Below, piece after piece: positions 1 to 10,369 of a stretch of DNA of 10,369 nucleotides (its first letter is position 1; every line of letters starts with the position of its first letter). The notes under the pieces are model-generated. The model was not told the DNA's origin. It saw only the letters and a program-made list of their open reading frames with translations, and did not search any database. The DNA comes from Phoronis ovalis (lineage: Eukaryota; Phoronida; Phoronidae). The stretch spans positions 1,723 to 12,091 of the forward strand of contig JAOXYB010017397.1 of NCBI GenBank assembly GCA_028565635.1, written 5' to 3'. A program made the position numbers and the translations under genes.

Positions 1-983
1 TATTTTGCTGAAAACTGTAGACTTGCACTACCATTTTGCTAAATTCGATGTCGGTTGCTAGATTTTTGTGATTTTACAAGAATTGCTACATTTGAATTTA
101 TTTATTAGCAACACTAGGAAGGTTAATTTTACCCACTTTACTGACACTTAAGACATGACACAACTCTCGGAATAAAAAAATATCCTTTATTTAAAATAAA
201 GTACATTAAAAAAATCAAATTGACATTGGAATTTCATTATGGATATCTTTATCCATTTTAGTTATATCTTTTTTCGTAAGCTGCTTGATACACGAGATGA
301 TTAGATCAAGTACGCACCATAACGAACAATATGCGAAAAGAATGAAATGCAAAAAGAATTTGATTTAAATACGAAACAGACATAAACGTGAGGAATATTT
401 GCTGATTATTCAAATACACATTTCTCAGCTTTTTTAAAAACTTTAATTTCAAAAAATACTTTTTTACATTTTTCTTCAGTTTTTCCAATGAAAGTAGATA
501 TGTTTAAACTTAAAGAAAAAAAAGAATAGCAGCTGTTTTCTAGTTTTTGTGTGATTATTGATACAACTTGAATATTGATATATGGATTTTTAACAAATGC
601 ATTTAAAACAGTATTAGAAGCAAGAGAGGAGACAACTGGTGTACTTCTGTGGACACTGACAGAATACATAAGAAAACAAATTTTGTCAAATTTTATGAAA
701 TAAAGCAAAAACGAAAGTATGTAACTTTCTATCTTTTTTAAGTAGTCGGTAATAGTCTTTAGTGGCAGAGGGTATTCAAGATAAAAGTATTGTTTAAATA
801 TTAAAAACAGATTTTGTGGGGTAAAAATACATTGTGTGCTCATCATACAGCTCTTGCAAGGCTGATCAGTATTTAAGACAAACCAGTATTTTTTACATAA
901 TTTCAGTAACACACTCGAGTGTGATAAAGCTGAATTTTAATAATAACTTGGATAAATAATATTATTTATTCTTTGTTTTTCAG
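1..983 (+). other. last intron of METAP1D (5' part outside window)
   Basis: This AT-rich stretch precedes the METAP1D terminal exon and ends in a good acceptor (a T-rich tract and then CAG at 981-983). I looked in it for the preceding METAP1D exon, which should encode the segment ending in a 'FTI' type motif, and did not find it, so that exon lies upstream of the window. The intron contains a long antisense open frame (406-936, described in the findings) and a 14-bp perfect palindrome CACACTCGAGTGTG at 910-923. I recognise no other gene, RNA or mobile element here. Confidence 0.7.
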
Positions 984-1126
984 AACCTATCATTACAGAG
1001 GGAAATCCAACTTTTCAGATATTACAAGATGGATGGACAGTAATTTCTAAAGATAGCAGTAGATCAGCTCAGTTTGAACACACAGTACTCATAACACCAA
1101 AAGGTGTGGAAATATTGACTATTTGA
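984..1126 (+). CDS. METAP1D: methionine aminopeptidase 1D, mitochondrial: last coding exon (partial gene)
   Basis: The gene product removes the initiator methionine from nascent proteins, in mitochondria for the 1D type, using two divalent metal ions. The exon follows a clean acceptor (tttttcag|AACC) and encodes 46 residues after a split codon, ending in TGA at 1124-1126. Seen directly: PIITEGNP at the start, DGWTVISKD in the middle, RSAQFEHTVLIT and then GVEILTI at the end. In the type I MetAP family the Glu of QFEHT is a metal ligand. The Glu in front of PII (known in the family as xxTIEP) is another; its codon is split as G|AA by the intron, the G coming from the upstream exon. The TEGNP and HTVLIT wording fits METAP1D better than cytosolic METAP1. 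The C-terminus ends directly after EILTI, slightly shorter than I recall for vertebrates. The gene converges with the kinase gene. The family is secure; the 1D assignment is likely. Confidence 0.9.
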
Positions 1127-1986
1127 AATAACATCTGACTGCATCAATGTATCTCAAATTATATTTACTTTTGTTACTTGCTATGTAGTTGCTGTGATAT
1201 TCTCATGAAAATACATCAAAAATTTCTCTCATGATATTCGTCTATTGTTTCCCTGTTTAACTAGTATCCCAAATCTGCAATATTGAAGTCAGTGATAACA
1301 CACAAGGTAGAAATTACCCTCGATTCCTGGCTGGATAAAATGAACCTGTTAGGTAAAGGCTAGGTCACACCATCAATATTTAAGCAATAATTATAATAGA
1401 TGATCCAAAAATTTCTTATACATATATGAAGTATATATGATAAGTAAAGTTACATCGAGTTTTCCATATCAGCACCCGTACCATTTATTCAGATGTGTCA
1501 ATATCTTCCTAAACAGATAGTTTCACTTGACGTCCTGCTGCAGTAGTGAACAGTTTTGCTAGAGTACAGAAGTTTGTGAGACAGCAAAAAATGTAACAAG
1601 TACTAACAATAATTTCATTTCGGCATTTATTTCCCGATTTTCTGCTTTAGTCAATTTCTGACAATGTTTTATGAATCTCTTATACAAATTACCATTTATC
1701 TTACAATCTGCACAAAGCACATTGTATACCTATAACTATAACTATTTTACAAATTGATTTATGTCTACTACCACAGTTTATACAACATTATTTATGATGT
1801 GTATGGTAATATCATGTTAAAAAAATAAATTGATATAATAACAGTTATTCTGTGACATAAATGTACTGATATTTGCACATACACACTGTACACTAATGTA
1901 ACATGAATCCACAGTCAATCATATTCTCTAACATCAAGTGGGGTTTAACTACTTTTAACTTGGAATTTTACTTCTTTGTAATTAGT

Positions 1987-1992
1987 TTTATT
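1987..1992 (-). terminator. poly(A) signal AATAAA for the kinase gene (candidate)
   Basis: TTTATT on the + strand reads AATAAA on the - strand, about 745 bases after the kinase stop. It sits 2 bp from the + strand AATAAA at 1995-2000, so the two hexamers lie back to back. Hexamers are common in AT-rich DNA, so this is a candidate only. Confidence 0.35.
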
Positions 1993-1994
1993 CT

Positions 1995-2000
1995 AATAAA
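1995..2000 (+). terminator. poly(A) signal AATAAA, probable main METAP1D signal
   Basis: A canonical hexamer lies about 870 bases after the METAP1D stop. It has possible cleavage dinucleotides 15-25 bases downstream and a T/GT-rich downstream element (ctgtttgctcgtttgttatt). The upstream AATAAA at 1824-1829 has a weaker downstream context and could serve as an alternative site. Confidence 0.55.
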
Positions 2001-2044
2001 GGTTACAACTAATTTTGACAATCAACAGCTGTTTGCTCGTTTGT

Positions 2045-2736
2045 TATTTTTAATATAGACATTTTTTATTTCATCCAATACTTTGTAAAATGTAATGGTT
2101 TACAGTCGTAGTATTTGCCAAAAAAGACATCATTTTAGTGACCTGTAATTGTATTTTGAACACATTACTCTCAAAAATTATATGAACTTATTTCTACACA
2201 TAAATGATAGAAATACATTAATTAGTCTTAATACTAGAATTTAGATGTTGGTAAGCAGTATACACGTCAACTAATGTTGAGGATTGGCATGCAGATACAT
2301 CTTTTTAACTTTGAATTATAAAATACCTACAGAAATGCATTGATTTGGTTTATGGCAGTATACAGCTAGAGTATTTGCTCCTCAATTGTAAAGTTCCCAG
2401 TTTCATGGTGATAAAACCTAAGGAGCAGTTTGAAGAGGTTTTAACATGTTTAGAAACAAAGCCCTTGTATACTGCAAAATAGGGCATCAATTTGCATAGC
2501 CAATACAGATCACAGTTTAGCATGTTACTGGCTTTGAGCAAATTACTTAAAAAGAAACTTGACGAAATTAAATCTCATTCACATCTGGGTGGGAAAACTT
2601 TCGAAACGCTGATAATCGATCAATTACGTACATAGTATTCAATGCCCCACTTTTACAGTATTCATTAATGACCTGAGCTTAGAAATGAAATTTTTCTGTC
2701 ATCACTAACTAGACACTAGGTAAAATGTTACCACTG
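2045..2736 (-). other. probable CDK4/6 3' UTR
   Basis: AT-rich, non-coding sequence after the TAG at 2739-2737. I see no exon-like segment in it. The short antisense frame at 2350-2541 has no recognisable content. The lower limit depends on which poly(A) signal is used. Confidence 0.5.
2065..2070 (-). terminator. poly(A) signal AATAAA for the kinase gene (first canonical one after the stop)
   Basis: Reading down the - strand from the kinase stop at 2737, this is the first AATAAA I find, about 667 bases after it. The 3' UTR would then be 2736 to about 2045. A non-canonical ATTAAA lies nearby at 2054-2049. It competes with the signal at 1987-1992; sequence alone does not decide between them. 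Confidence 0.4.
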
Positions 2737-9884
<7,148 letters not shown>

Positions 9885-9888
<4 letters not shown>

Positions 9889-9893
9889 GCCAT
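9885..9893 (-). promoter_or_regulatory. two-codon upstream ORF overlapping the kinase start (ATGA overlap)
   Basis: In the - strand sequence the ATG at 9893-9891 sits in an ideal Kozak context (CACCATGG) but reads Met-Ala-stop. Its TGA (9887-9885) overlaps the kinase ATG (9888-9886) as ATGA. If the mRNA contains this stretch as 5' UTR, this minimal uORF would meet scanning ribosomes first. It only matters if translation does not begin in an upstream exon. Confidence 0.4.
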
Positions 9894-10369
9894 GGTGAAT
9901 CTGGAACAAAAGATGCATCGGTGAAGTATTATCTTAAGTATCTGATTATTGGTATGCAAAAAAAAGTAATTTATACACGCAATAAGGTGATGTGATATAT
10001 TTAAAATAGAAAGTAACACAGAGTAAAGAAATGCATCTCGTAAATTTAAAACAACAACAAGGACGTTTAAAGTAATTACTGCTCTAATATAGAGCTTATT
10101 TTTTAATATATGAAATATTTCTTAATATCCCAGACTTAATTTTAGTTTACCAGGCAATTGTCATTGAAGTGTTCTGCTTTAAAGATAAAACTCTGAAAGG
10201 GGACATTGTTCTCATTTTGAATCCATAGATCATTTTACAAAATTAGGAAAAGTTCAATGATACAAATTATATACACATATACTGCTCATGCAATCTCACT
10301 GTTTATTATTCAACGGTAGGCTTTCTCACTGTCATATATATTATATTGACCGAATCACAAATTAAATCG
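9889..10369 (-). other. sequence upstream of the first recognised kinase exon
   Basis: Bases 9900-9889 probably belong to the exon (5' UTR or additional coding), with the acceptor AG at 9902-9901. The rest, to the window edge, looks like AT-rich intron of the same gene. I see no exon, promoter or repeat I can support in it. The true 5' end of the gene is probably beyond 10369. Confidence 0.5.

Larger units (their letters stand above)
1127..2022 (+). other. probable METAP1D 3' UTR
   Basis: This non-coding, AT-rich sequence follows the METAP1D stop. It has one AATAAA at 1824-1829 and a better supported one at 1995-2000, which is followed by CA dinucleotides near 2018-2024 and a GT/T-rich tract at about 2030-2052. 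The end is therefore an estimate. I see no other gene within it. Confidence 0.55.

Noticed and set aside
172-177. AATAAA on the + strand near the window start
   Set aside because: It lies inside the METAP1D intron without a convincing downstream element, and the coding sequence continues after it.

Overview
The window is AT-rich nuclear DNA from an animal. The genes have introns with GT-AG splice sites, AATAAA poly(A) signals and long non-coding stretches, and nothing looks bacterial, phage or plasmid. The protein sequences and the presence of a single Cdk4/6-type kinase suggest an invertebrate, possibly a mollusc or another lophotrochozoan; this is an inference from general character, not a diagnosis.

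Two protein-coding genes are recognisable and they point at each other. On the + strand, positions 984-1126 are the last coding exon of a mitochondrial-type methionine aminopeptidase 1D (METAP1D). Positions 1-983 are its last intron, and its 3' UTR runs to a probable poly(A) site near 2015-2025. On the - strand, positions 9888 down to 2737 carry a cyclin-dependent kinase of the CDK4/6 family in six coding exons: 9888-9548, 6680-6542, 4067-3900, 3581-3421, 3220-3085 and 2904-2737. Splicing these gives a complete 370-residue kinase with every catalytic motif intact. The N-terminal extension is rich in H, N and Q, and the C-terminal tail is acidic and then serine-rich. The exon opens in frame before the chosen start, so more N-terminal sequence or 5' UTR may lie beyond 9900.

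Between the two stop codons (1127-2736) lie the converging 3' UTRs. AATAAA hexamers on opposite strands sit only 2 bp apart near 1987-2000, so the two mRNAs may end at or overlap one compact site.

The introns are mostly unremarkable AT-rich sequence. The exception is intron 2 of the kinase (4068-6541). It holds a 33-bp tandem repeat (5727-5871), then a cluster of promoter-type motifs (inverted CCAAT, CACGTG, CRE-like), then an ATG in strong Kozak context with small open frames, then AATAAA signals near 4954-4964, all on the kinase strand. This may be a small nested transcription unit or a decayed element, and it is the most unexplained part of the window. The last METAP1D intron also holds an unusually long antisense open frame of unknown meaning. 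The two main genes have no obvious joint pathway: one trims initiator methionine in mitochondria and the other drives G1 cell-cycle entry.
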